Source: Gracilimonas sediminicola
GTDB taxonomy: Bacteria > Bacteroidota > Rhodothermia > Balneolales > Balneolaceae
NCBI RefSeq assembly: GCF_024320785.1
Contig: NZ_JANDBC010000001.1
Span: forward strand, 1,060,001-1,124,000
Direction: 5' to 3'
Length of the DNA stretch: 64,000 bases
The position numbers and the translations under genes are program-made. Position 1 is the stretch's first letter, and every line of letters begins with the position of its first letter. This document shows positions 38,194 to 45,713 of this stretch, piece after piece. Under the pieces are notes generated by a model. It had not been told where the DNA came from and did not search any database. It saw nothing but the letters and a program-made list of their open reading frames with translations.

Positions 38194-38964
38194 ATGTACT
38201 TAAAGCCATTTCACATGAAGTTTCGTAACTTTGTTGAAGATTATATTAACTCTAAACCATTTTTTGCTTTGTCCCCACATCCCTGGATTATTCTTTTTGA
38301 TATTGACGGTACTCTTCTCTCAGTAAACGGCAGCTATAACCGAACCCACCTCCGCAGAATTCTGGATGAACTCGGGATTGACTATCCGGATATGGAAAAC
38401 GATTCATTTTCTGGGAGAACGGATCACGATATTTTCACTTCTTTCTTAGTGAATCATGATTTTGATGAAGAATTATACCAGCAATACAAATCACTCTATC
38501 TCGATTATTTGCAGAATGTGCTGCTCAAGAAAAAGGAAATGGTAACACGGCTTCCGCATATCGATGAAGCACTGGAGTATTTTTTTGACGGGGATTTTAT
38601 CTGTGGACTTTTGACGGGCAACTACCCACAGGCTGCTCAAATTAAATTGCAGGCTGCTGATATTAAACGGGATTTTTCTTTTGGCGCCTTCGGTGAGTTG
38701 GAAAAAGACAGAAATAAACTGCCTCGTATTGCAATGGATCAGTTTCATAAACTTTACGATACCAAACCTGATCCATCTCGTTTTATAATTCTGGGTGATA
38801 CCCCACGGGATGTTGAATGCGCTAATAAAGCCGGCATGAAGTGTGTAGCAGTAACGACCGGAAATTACAGCAGAGATGAACTTTCAGAACACCGGCCTGA
38901 TTTAATCATTGACAACCTGGCCAATCCCGATCAGTGGTTCGGGAAGGTAGCCGCAGCTGATTAA
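38194..38964 (+). CDS. HAD-superfamily hydrolase (phosphoglycolate phosphatase-like)
   Basis: 256 residues, or 249 from the ATG at codon 8. HAD motif I LFDIDGTLLSVNGS lies near residue 31, motif II CGLLTGNYP near 138 and motif IV ILGDTPRDVECANKAG near 200. The helical cap between motifs I and II (GRTDHDIFTSFLV) is of the subclass I type. The likely reaction is hydrolysis of a small phosphate ester. The exact substrate cannot be told. It diverges from eno. Confidence 0.87.
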   Translation: MYLKPFHMKFRNFVEDYINSKPFFALSPHPWIILFDIDGTLLSVNGSYNRTHLRRILDELGIDYPDMENDSFSGRTDHDIFTSFLVNHDFDEELYQQYKSLYLDYLQNVLLKKKEMVTRLPHIDEALEYFFDGDFICGLLTGNYPQAAQIKLQAADIKRDFSFGAFGELEKDRNKLPRIAMDQFHKLYDTKPDPSRFIILGDTPRDVECANKAGMKCVAVTTGNYSRDELSEHRPDLIIDNLANPDQWFGKVAAAD

Positions 38965-38965
38965 G

Positions 38966-39826
38966 CTACCACATCCAGCCAAAAATAAAGGTGATCTGCG
39001 CGGTGCCGAAGTATTTTCGGGGATCGTTGGCTTTTTCCAGTGGAGCCTGACCTACGCTACCATCGCCCAAAAGAACCGGAACCGCATTTATATCTGAAAA
39101 ACCACATGGGTTAACCGGCTGCTGATTGATCCTGCTTAAATCGGGCTGGCAAGGCTCCAGCACCTGTATTCCATCCGAGAAGTAATTCATCGTATAACCA
39201 AACTGTACACTCGACAGGTTGGCAAACTTCTCTCCGAAATCAACACCTATCACAAATTCCCCGCCAAAGCCCCAATGGGTTTCTGAATCACCCCAGCCGG
39301 AAAATACATCGTTCACTCTTTCTGACCGGCCATAAATTCCGGTATCATTTTCACGAAAACCATTTTCGGTTACATCATTAAAATAGGCATAAGAAACGGC
39401 GAAAGTAGGTCCGGCACTCAGCGAGCTATACACTCTGAAATTGTCGGAAATTTCATCGGCAAAAAATCTTTTCTTCAACCCTATATATAAAGGAACAGCC
39501 ATCACCCGCTGATACTTCTCCGGAACGGTTTTAAATCCAAAAGTATAGTCAATGAATGTTTGCTCGGTAGGATCTTTGAGGCCTGTCATTTTCAATGTAA
39601 TCAAGGCTTCGGTATAGGAATTCAACCCAAAACGAAACTGCCCGCCGGCGCCTACACCGAAATCATTTAGCGAAAAATTAAAGCCAAAACCTGTTCGGTA
39701 TCCTTCATCATATAAGTTCCTCGGAACTTCCTTTTCCTGCACTTCCGGCTCACCAAATTGTGCAAAAGCATGATTTCCAACCCAAAAAAGAGAAAAGAGA
39801 AGCGTAAAAAAGATCAATTTTTTCAT
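38966..39826 (-). CDS. Outer-membrane beta-barrel protein, unknown function
   Basis: About 286 residues from the ATG at 39826. A signal peptide (LIFFTLLFSLFWVGNHAFAQ) comes first, followed by alternating beta-strand patterns (YRTGFGFNFSLNDFGVGAGG, YTEALITLKMTGL, YSSLSAGPTFAVSYAYF, HWGFGGEFVIGVDFG) and a C-terminal aromatic end (AQITFIFGWMW). This is typical of a small outer-membrane barrel. It is convergent with the HAD gene, separated by a single base. Confidence 0.78.
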   Translation of the reverse strand: MKKLIFFTLLFSLFWVGNHAFAQFGEPEVQEKEVPRNLYDEGYRTGFGFNFSLNDFGVGAGGQFRFGLNSYTEALITLKMTGLKDPTEQTFIDYTFGFKTVPEKYQRVMAVPLYIGLKKRFFADEISDNFRVYSSLSAGPTFAVSYAYFNDVTENGFRENDTGIYGRSERVNDVFSGWGDSETHWGFGGEFVIGVDFGEKFANLSSVQFGYTMNYFSDGIQVLEPCQPDLSRINQQPVNPCGFSDINAVPVLLGDGSVGQAPLEKANDPRKYFGTAQITFIFGWMW

Positions 39827-39986
39827 CAAAAAAGTGGGTTTATGAATGTTTTGAGTGCATTGTCAGTTTTGTAAACGAAAATTTGTCCTTTTTCTTATTG
39901 CCTTAAAGCAATAACCTGTTATTTTCAGCACAAATTTCGATATACACACAACATTCCTTTAAAATAATTAATTCAAGCTACAAAGC

Positions 39987-40373
39987 ATGAATTCACACAC
40001 AACTTATTTTGTATTTGGGCCAACTGCAACGCTTCGCAGAATGTCTTCTAAATTATTCAAAGAACATCCGCCCAAATTTTTGTACGAATACTCACCCGAA
40101 GAATCTTCAGAAACGATTTATGTAGCTGTTTATGAAGAGTATGAAAAACAAATCAACTCCAGTGTTACCCTTACCTGCATTGTGGAAAGTTTGGGCAAGC
40201 ACAACAAAATTGTTCTGAAGAAAACCGGCGGACGTATGGGCTTCCGCGGAAGCTCACTCTCTGAAGAGCGAAATGTAGAGTCTAATGTAATCGACTTTAT
40301 TTTGGATTTCTCCAAGCGCCATGGTTTAACCCTTCAGGAAGAACAGCCGCCAAAGCAAGCCGAGGAAGAATAG
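39987..40373 (+). CDS. Conserved hypothetical protein cotranscribed with prmC
   Basis: 128 residues, not recognised. It is soluble in appearance, without signal peptide or membrane segment. It is mostly beta/alpha in composition (TYFVFGPTATLRRMSSKLFK, TIYVAVYEEYEKQINSSVTL) with an acidic Gln/Pro/Glu tail. It is followed by prmC after 3 bases, so the pair is almost surely cotranscribed. Confidence 0.7.
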   Translation: MNSHTTYFVFGPTATLRRMSSKLFKEHPPKFLYEYSPEESSETIYVAVYEEYEKQINSSVTLTCIVESLGKHNKIVLKKTGGRMGFRGSSLSEERNVESNVIDFILDFSKRHGLTLQEEQPPKQAEEE

Positions 40374-40376
40374 TCC

Positions 40377-41237
40377 ATGCCTAAGGCACCCTCCGAATGG
40401 ACGGTTCTTAGCATGCTGGAGTGGGCTACTGAGTTTTTCGAAGAAAGAAATGTCAAGTCTCCTCGAATGAGCATTGAGTGGCTCCTTGCCGATGTGCTTT
40501 CTGTAAAACGGCTGGATCTTTACTTGATTTACGATCGTCCGCTTACTGCTGAAGAACTGGATGTGCTACGTCCATTGGTTAAACGACGAGCTACGCACGA
40601 GCCCCTACAATATATCACCGGCCATACCGACTTTTATAATGTTCGCATATTCGTGGAACCCGGGGTTCTAATCCCCAGGCAGGAAACTGAAGAGTTGGTG
40701 GCCTGGATTCTGGAACTTTACCCAAAAGGTGAAACATTCTCGGTACTGGATGTTGGGACCGGCTCCGGCTGTATTCCTGTAGCATTGAAAAAAGCCAGGC
40801 CGGAATGGGATCTTTTTGCCACTGACATTTCAGACAAAGCATTATCGGTTGCCAAAAATAATGCCTCGCAAAGCGAAGTCGATATCAGCTTTGCGCGAGA
40901 TGATATTTTTAATCCACAAGCTTTTTCGGATCGCACATTTGATCTCATTATTTCGAACCCCCCTTATATCCTGCACAGCGAAAAATCTACTCTCGACAAA
41001 GAGGTAAAAGATTATGAACCTGAAGAGGCCTTATTTTGTGAATCTACAGTTCAAATGTACGGGGCATTGGAGCAGCTGAGTTCGGGGGCATTATCTGCCG
41101 ATGGAACCGTTTTTTTAGAGCTTCATGAGGATAATAGCGGGGAAGTACTGGATCTGTTTGAGCAGGCAAATTGGTCTGCTGAATTGAAAAATGACTACGG
41201 TCAAAAAACCCGTTTTTTAAAAGCAAAAAAAGCTTGA
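40377..41237 (+). CDS. prmC: Peptide chain release factor N5-glutamine methyltransferase
   Basis: Methylates the GGQ glutamine of release factors RF1/RF2 (286 residues). An N-terminal helical domain (about 1-90) precedes a Rossmann-type methyltransferase with the SAM-binding VLDVGTGSGCIPVALKK near residue 124 and the catalytic NPPY motif (ISNPPYIL) near 196. Length and domain order are typical. It is the second gene of a two-gene unit and lies upstream of the dnaA region. Confidence 0.95.
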   Translation: MPKAPSEWTVLSMLEWATEFFEERNVKSPRMSIEWLLADVLSVKRLDLYLIYDRPLTAEELDVLRPLVKRRATHEPLQYITGHTDFYNVRIFVEPGVLIPRQETEELVAWILELYPKGETFSVLDVGTGSGCIPVALKKARPEWDLFATDISDKALSVAKNNASQSEVDISFARDDIFNPQAFSDRTFDLIISNPPYILHSEKSTLDKEVKDYEPEEALFCESTVQMYGALEQLSSGALSADGTVFLELHEDNSGEVLDLFEQANWSAELKNDYGQKTRFLKAKKA

Positions 41238-41617
41238 TTTAAAGTTCAATTTTATACTTGTTTTCGAGCGGCCTCACATCAACATGTAAATGTGGAAAAC
41301 TTGTGGAAAAATAATTAAAAATAACTTTTCGGCTTTGTGATTAAGGTTAATTCAGTGTTACGGCATTGTTAACCGCTGTCAAGAAGAACTTTAGAATTTT
41401 TTATAGAATCAGCTAAGTAACTGCCACACATGTGATTACTTATTATTTTACAATGTGGATAACTTTTCGAAAATAGGTGCTCTGCCGTTTGACAAGTGCC
41501 CGATAAATTGCCATTTTCTCAGCAGAACAAAATCAGCACATACACATCTTCCTGTGGATAACTGGTTTTGGTTTGATCTGACAATATTAAGTACACCTGT
41601 AAGGGGGATTAGGGAAA
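41238..41617. promoter_or_regulatory. dnaA upstream region, candidate replication origin
   Basis: A 380-base gene-free region with two perfect DnaA boxes (TGTGGATAA at 41454-41462 and 41553-41561) and two near matches (TGTGGAAAA at 41291-41299 and 41302-41310), all in the same orientation. AT-rich runs lie between them (41311-41330, 41395-41410, 41440-41452). This fits a dnaA autoregulatory region, possibly the chromosomal origin. Confidence 0.65.
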
Positions 41618-43063
41618 TTGCACGAGCTTTCGGTTGAATCGGCATGGGATAAATGCCTGGATATTATTAAGGACAACATCAGCTATCAGAAGTATAAATC
41701 CTGGTTTGAGCCGATTAAGCCGGTGTCTCTGAAAGACAATACGCTCACCGTTCAGGTGCCCAGTCAGTTTTGGTACGAATGGCTGGAAGAGCACTACTAT
41801 AATATGCTACGCTCTACCCTCGCAAAAGTACTCGGCCCGGAAGGTAAATTAGAGTACTCCATTGTTATGGAAAAGTCGGACCAGTTTGAGCACAACCGCT
41901 CGGTCCGAATGCCACAACGCCCTATGGGTCCGGTGCAACCTCAGGAATCAAATGGCTATCCAGAGTATCACGCTGATCGCATCGAAAATCCTTTTGTGAT
42001 TCCGGGCATCCGAAAAACAAAAATCGATTCCAACCTCAATAACAATTACGTATTTGAACGCTTTATTGAAGGCGACTGTAACCGGCTTGCACGCTCAGCA
42101 GCCATGGCCATTGCTGACAACCCTGGCAGCAATTCTTTTAACCCGTTTTTTGTCTATGGGCCTACCGGTTTAGGAAAAACGCATTTGGTGCAGAGCATTG
42201 GTAATAAGATTAAGGAGAAGTTCGGAGAAGAGAAGTCCGTCCTTTATATATCTTCGGAAGCTTTCACTAACGAGTTTGTACACGCCATCCGGAATAACCG
42301 CGCCAGCGAGTTCTCCATGTTCTACCGAAATATTGACGTATTAATGGTGGATGACATTCAGTTTTTCAGCGGAAAGGAAAAAACTCAAGAGGAGTTCTTC
42401 CACATTTTTAACGCTCTTCATCAGGATGGAAAACAGATCATTTTAAGCAGTGACCGCGCTCCTAAAGATGTACCTGATATTGAAGAACGCCTGATTTCCC
42501 GCTTTAGCTGGGGATTGAGTGCCGACCTGAAGATGCCGGAATACGAAACCCGTTATGCTATTCTTGAGCGCAAGGCAAACGATAACGGCATCGAGATTGA
42601 CCCGCAGATTATTGAGTTCATCGCTCATAACTTCAAATCAAACGTTCGGGATTTGGAAGGAGCCATTATCAAACTCCTCGCCCACGCTTCCCTGCAGAAT
42701 ATTGATGACATCGATCTTGCCATGGCCAAGCGCGTGCTTAAAGACATGGTAAAAGAGTCGAACACACAGATTTCTATTGAATCAATTCAGAACTATGTGT
42801 GTGATTATTTCGGAATAGACACCAACAAAGTGCGTGAGAAAACCCGGAAGCAAGAAATCGTGGAAGCGCGACAGATTGCGATGTATTTATCCAAGAAGTT
42901 TACGAAGTCCAGCTTAAAGACTATCGGGCTTCACTTTGGGGGTCGTGATCACTCTACGGTTATCCATGCAATCTCTACAGTGGAAGAACGGATTTCGACC
43001 AGTGCCAAACACAAGCGCATGGTAGAAGAACTACATCAGCGTATTGAAGTAGCCAGCCTGTAA
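41618..43063 (+). CDS. dnaA: Chromosomal replication initiator protein DnaA
   Basis: AAA+ initiator, 481 residues. The start is a TTG preceded by a GGGGG-rich purine stretch. Domain I spans about 1-90 (SVESAWDKCLDII, YKSWFEPIKPVSL). The AAA+ domain has Walker A FFVYGPTGLGKTHLVQSIG near residue 180, Walker B VLMVDDIQFFSGKEKTQEEF near 242 and the sensor RLISRFSWGL. The DNA-binding domain IV ends with the signature GGRDHSTVIHAI near residue 445. Family length is about 450-480. Confidence 0.99.
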   Translation: MHELSVESAWDKCLDIIKDNISYQKYKSWFEPIKPVSLKDNTLTVQVPSQFWYEWLEEHYYNMLRSTLAKVLGPEGKLEYSIVMEKSDQFEHNRSVRMPQRPMGPVQPQESNGYPEYHADRIENPFVIPGIRKTKIDSNLNNNYVFERFIEGDCNRLARSAAMAIADNPGSNSFNPFFVYGPTGLGKTHLVQSIGNKIKEKFGEEKSVLYISSEAFTNEFVHAIRNNRASEFSMFYRNIDVLMVDDIQFFSGKEKTQEEFFHIFNALHQDGKQIILSSDRAPKDVPDIEERLISRFSWGLSADLKMPEYETRYAILERKANDNGIEIDPQIIEFIAHNFKSNVRDLEGAIIKLLAHASLQNIDDIDLAMAKRVLKDMVKESNTQISIESIQNYVCDYFGIDTNKVREKTRKQEIVEARQIAMYLSKKFTKSSLKTIGLHFGGRDHSTVIHAISTVEERISTSAKHKRMVEELHQRIEVASL

Positions 43064-43066
43064 TTT

Positions 43067-43426
43067 ATGGATACCCTCACCATCAAAGGGATGAAGTTCA
43101 GAGCATTTCACGGAGTGCATGAACACGAAAAAGAAGAGGGCAATGATTTTGAAGTGGATGTAATTTTTGAAGCTGATCTTTCAACGGCCGGTAAATCTGA
43201 CCGGCTTTCTGATGCCATCGACTACACCAAAGTCCACCGAATTTGTGCTTATGTTATGAGTGGTGAATCGGTTGACCTGATCGAGCACTTATGTTTTCAA
43301 ATAGGAACAGCCATTGCAGAACAATTCCCTGCACATTCCCGGTTTGAGGTTAGCGTTCGCAAACTTTCCCCTCCTCTTTCCTCCACAACCGAATTCACCC
43401 AAGCGAGGATGTCATGGCCCAGGTAG
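43067..43426 (+). CDS. folB: Dihydroneopterin aldolase
   Basis: Folate-pathway enzyme, 119 residues. MDTLTIKGMKFRAFHGVHEHEK with the conserved FHGVHEHE, then DAIDYTKVHRICAYVMSGES, LIEHLCFQIG and the C-terminal VSVRKLSPPL are diagnostic. It follows dnaA by 3 bases, so it may be read from the dnaA transcript. The last 13 bases overlap folK. Confidence 0.93.
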   Translation: MDTLTIKGMKFRAFHGVHEHEKEEGNDFEVDVIFEADLSTAGKSDRLSDAIDYTKVHRICAYVMSGESVDLIEHLCFQIGTAIAEQFPAHSRFEVSVRKLSPPLSSTTEFTQARMSWPR

Positions 43427-43902
43427 TTATTGCGCTGGGTTCAAATCTTCACCATCCTCATCGTCAGCTTCAAAAGGCCGCCTCTTTTCTGGAATCACTT
43501 TCTGAGAATGGCATTCTGACTTCCGTGATTTATAAGTCGGAACCCGTTGGTCCTTCTGAGAATGATTTTTTAAACGGAGTGATTGTCATCCAAACCGAAC
43601 TGCCTCCTGAACAATTATTCATCGAACTAAAAGCTCAGGAGAAGAAACAGGGACGGCCTTCCCGCTATCCCAAGTGGACAGCGCGCACCATCGATTTGGA
43701 TATAATTGCCTATGATAACTTGGTCGTTGAAACAGATACCCTTATCATTCCCCATCAGGAATATACCCGGCGTTTGTTTGTTCTATTGCCTTTAAAAGAC
43801 ATTTTTCCAGATTGGAAAGACCCCGTTTCCGCTCAGCACGTGGATACCTTGATAGAACAGGCCCCGGATCTCGAAATTGTTAGAACAACCTTGAACTGGT
43901 AG
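43414..43902 (+). CDS. folK: 2-amino-4-hydroxy-6-hydroxymethyldihydropteridine pyrophosphokinase
   Basis: HPPK, 162 residues, the step after FolB in folate synthesis. The N-terminal VIALGSNLHHPHRQLQKA, then YKSEPVGPSENDFLNGVIVI, and the signature RTIDLDIIAYDN near residue 89 with HQEYTRRLFVLLPLKDI are diagnostic. It overlaps folB by 13 bases and is followed by the deoxynucleoside kinase gene after 3 bases. Confidence 0.94.
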   Translation: MAQVVIALGSNLHHPHRQLQKAASFLESLSENGILTSVIYKSEPVGPSENDFLNGVIVIQTELPPEQLFIELKAQEKKQGRPSRYPKWTARTIDLDIIAYDNLVVETDTLIIPHQEYTRRLFVLLPLKDIFPDWKDPVSAQHVDTLIEQAPDLEIVRTTLNW

Positions 43903-43905
43903 CTG

Positions 43906-44547
43906 ATGTCCAATTCTTATGATTTTATTGCCATTGAAGGCGTAATTGGAGCCGGAAAAACTTCGCTCGCGACCTTATTGGCTGAGCGAAGAAACGCCCG
44001 ATTGGTACTGGAGGAATTTGAAGACAACCCCTTCCTCCCAAAATTTTATGAAGACCGTGAGCGTTATGCCTTCCAGACACAGCTGGCTTTTTTGGCAAGT
44101 CGTTTTAAGCAGCAGCAGAATATGATGAGCCAGGATCTGTTCCATCAGTTCACTATCTCTGATTACATTTTTGATAAGGACCGCATTTTTGCCCGGCTTA
44201 ACCTCGATCAGGATGAACTAGCCCTGTACGACAACATCTTTAATATAATGACGGGAATTGCAGCCCAGCCCGACCTCATTATCTTCATTCAGTCTTCGGT
44301 TGACCGGCTCCTGGAGAATATTGAGAGTCGCGGGCGTGATTATGAGCGGAACATCACTCCTGAATACCTGAAAGAGCTAAATGACGCGTACAACCATTTT
44401 TTCCATCATTATAACCGGGCTCCCTTAATTGTTCTGAATGCTTCGGAGATAGATTTTGTCAATAATAAAGAGCATCTGGATTACATCGAAGAACAGATTT
44501 TTGAAAAGCCGGTTCATACCAATACACACATTCATATTGCACCCTGA
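43906..44547 (+). CDS. Deoxynucleoside kinase
   Basis: 213 residues, a salvage kinase of the dAdo/dGuo kinase family. The P-loop IEGVIGAGKTSLATLLAERR lies near residue 8, followed by LVLEEFEDNPFLPKFYED and the ERYAFQTQLAFLASRFKQ stretch typical of bacterial deoxynucleoside kinases. The R-rich LID region is ENIESRGRDYERNITPEYL. It sits in the folB-folK unit, a linkage common in this group of bacteria. Confidence 0.9.
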   Translation: MSNSYDFIAIEGVIGAGKTSLATLLAERRNARLVLEEFEDNPFLPKFYEDRERYAFQTQLAFLASRFKQQQNMMSQDLFHQFTISDYIFDKDRIFARLNLDQDELALYDNIFNIMTGIAAQPDLIIFIQSSVDRLLENIESRGRDYERNITPEYLKELNDAYNHFFHHYNRAPLIVLNASEIDFVNNKEHLDYIEEQIFEKPVHTNTHIHIAP

Positions 44548-44552
44548 GCACC

Positions 44553-44741
44553 ATGCTTAAGTTTATATTTTTTAGCATTGTATTTTTCCTTTTGGTGAGA
44601 TATATCAATCGATTGTTCTTACCTTCCAACAAGCGCCAGCAAAACTTCAACCCGTTAAGTGGCGGAGCACGAAACCGGCGAAATCGCTTTGATGAAATTG
44701 AAGAAGCCGAATACGAAGATCTTTCAAATAAAGACAATTAA
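44553..44741 (+). CDS. DUF4834-like small membrane protein
   Basis: 62 residues: one N-terminal membrane segment (FIFFSIVFFLLVRYINRLF, residues about 4-22) followed by a charged tail (NRFDEIEEAEYEDLSNKDN). It resembles the DUF4834 family of short membrane proteins seen in Bacteroidota. It lies 5 bases after the deoxynucleoside kinase and 9 bases before the TPR gene. The function is unknown. Confidence 0.78.
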   Translation: MLKFIFFSIVFFLLVRYINRLFLPSNKRQQNFNPLSGGARNRRNRFDEIEEAEYEDLSNKDN

Positions 44742-44750
44742 ACAAACTCC

Positions 44751-45299
44751 ATGAATTTCGAAGAGAAACTGAATAAAGGATTTGAATTATTAAGGGAAAA
44801 AGACATCGATTACGCCCTTGATGTGGCAAGAGAATTACAAAAAGAACAACCGGATGCTCACGAGGCCTGGTACCTTGAAGCTCTGGTTATGCAACAGCTG
44901 AACCAGTGGAGCCACAGCATCGAAGCCATTGAAAAGGCACTGGAGCTGGACGATGATAACGCCGCCTATTACAACCTTCGTGGAAATGTTCGCATGCAGC
45001 TCGAGAAACTGGATGGAGCTGAAAAAGATTTTGATAAAGCTATTGAACTGAGCGATACCTCAGCGGCTCACCGCAACAAAGTGATGTTGATGCTGATGAC
45101 CGACCGCGGACAGGAAGCCATACCTTACCTGATCGAGCGCATCAAAAAAGACCCCAAAGATGCCGAGAACTGGATTCTGATGGGTGATATGATCAATAAA
45201 GGCGGCCAAACCGACAAAGCGCGCACTTATTATGAGCAAGCGCTGAAGATTGATCCCGAGAATGAGTATGCCAAACGCCAGCTTGAAGAAGAGGGCTGA
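44751..45299 (+). CDS. TPR-repeat protein
   Basis: 182 residues with about four tetratricopeptide units (for example EAWYLEALVMQQLNQWSHSI, AAYYNLRGNVRMQLEKLDGA, ENWILMGDMINKGGQTDKAR) and no signal peptide. It is a protein-protein interaction scaffold, probably cytoplasmic and co-expressed with the small membrane protein upstream. The partner is unknown. It is the last gene of the run that begins with dnaA. Confidence 0.85.
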   Translation: MNFEEKLNKGFELLREKDIDYALDVARELQKEQPDAHEAWYLEALVMQQLNQWSHSIEAIEKALELDDDNAAYYNLRGNVRMQLEKLDGAEKDFDKAIELSDTSAAHRNKVMLMLMTDRGQEAIPYLIERIKKDPKDAENWILMGDMINKGGQTDKARTYYEQALKIDPENEYAKRQLEEEG

Positions 45300-45314
45300 A
45301 ATTTGAATAATGAA

Positions 45315-45355
45315 AATGAATACTCAACATTCAATATTGGATGTTGAAGTTCATT
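45315..45355. repeat. Intergenic palindrome
   Basis: CAACATTCAAT (45325-45335) followed directly by ATTGGATGTTG forms a dyad with one G-U pair. AATGAA (45315-45320) and TTCATT (45350-45355) extend it. It shares words with the palindrome at 23429-23475. It lies just after the TPR gene. Confidence 0.65.
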
Positions 45356-45489
45356 GTCTTGATCCTGACGGGCTGCGCCGGAGCAAATTAAAGAGTATAA
45401 AACTTTAGGCAAAAGTGAATCGTCTTATGATTGCATAATAACCATTCGCCTAGCCTGAAGTGTAGTTCTGAACGGATGTACACTCAGCA

Positions 45490-45522
45490 AAAACCCATTC
45501 ATTAAATTGGATGGGTTTTTTT
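45490..45522 (+). terminator. Intrinsic terminator of the dnaA-folB-folK-TPR run
   Basis: AAAACCCATTC (45490-45500) pairs with GGATGGGTTTT (45509-45519), followed by a T-run. It is 190 bases after the TPR stop and just before the tRNA promoter. Confidence 0.82.
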
Positions 45523-45533
45523 GTGGGAATGCA

Positions 45534-45565
45534 TTGAATTTTGAAAGCTAAAAGTGCTATCTTTG
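45534..45565 (+). promoter_or_regulatory. Candidate Bacteroidota-type promoter of tRNA-Leu
   Basis: TTG (45534-45536), 21 bases, then TATCTTTG (45558-45565). This is the same spacing and pattern as the rpsL and SRP RNA promoters. The tRNA begins 22 bases after the second box, so a short 5' leader is expected. Confidence 0.68.
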
Positions 45566-45587
45566 TCGCCCTTCATTTACTACCAAT

Positions 45588-45671
45588 GCTCACGTGGCGG
45601 AACTGGTAGACGCGTGCGCTTGAGGGGCGTATGGCCTAACGGCCGTGGAGGTTCGATTCCTCTCGTGAGCA
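45588..45671 (+). tRNA. tRNA-Leu (anticodon GAG)
   Basis: An 84-base class II tRNA. The acceptor stem is GCTCACG/CGTGAGC, the D-arm GGCGGAACTGGTAGACGC, and the anticodon stem TGCGC/GCGTA with loop TTGAGGG (anticodon GAG, reading CUC and CUU). The long variable arm is ATGGCCTAACGGCCGT and the T-arm GGAGGTTCGATTCCTC. A CCA end does not appear to be encoded (ACA follows the acceptor stem). Confidence 0.97.
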
Positions 45672-45679
45672 CATTTCAA

Positions 45680-45712
45680 AAAGCCTGTTTCTTTAATAAA
45701 GAGACAGGCTTT
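45680..45712. terminator. Bidirectional terminator after tRNA-Leu
   Basis: AAAGCCTGTTTCTTT (45680-45694) pairs with AAAGAGACAGGCTTT (45698-45712) with one non-canonical position and loop AAT. It ends the tRNA transcript and, on the other strand, follows within a few bases of the stop of the convergent T9SS protein gene. Confidence 0.88.
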
Positions 45713-45713
45713 G

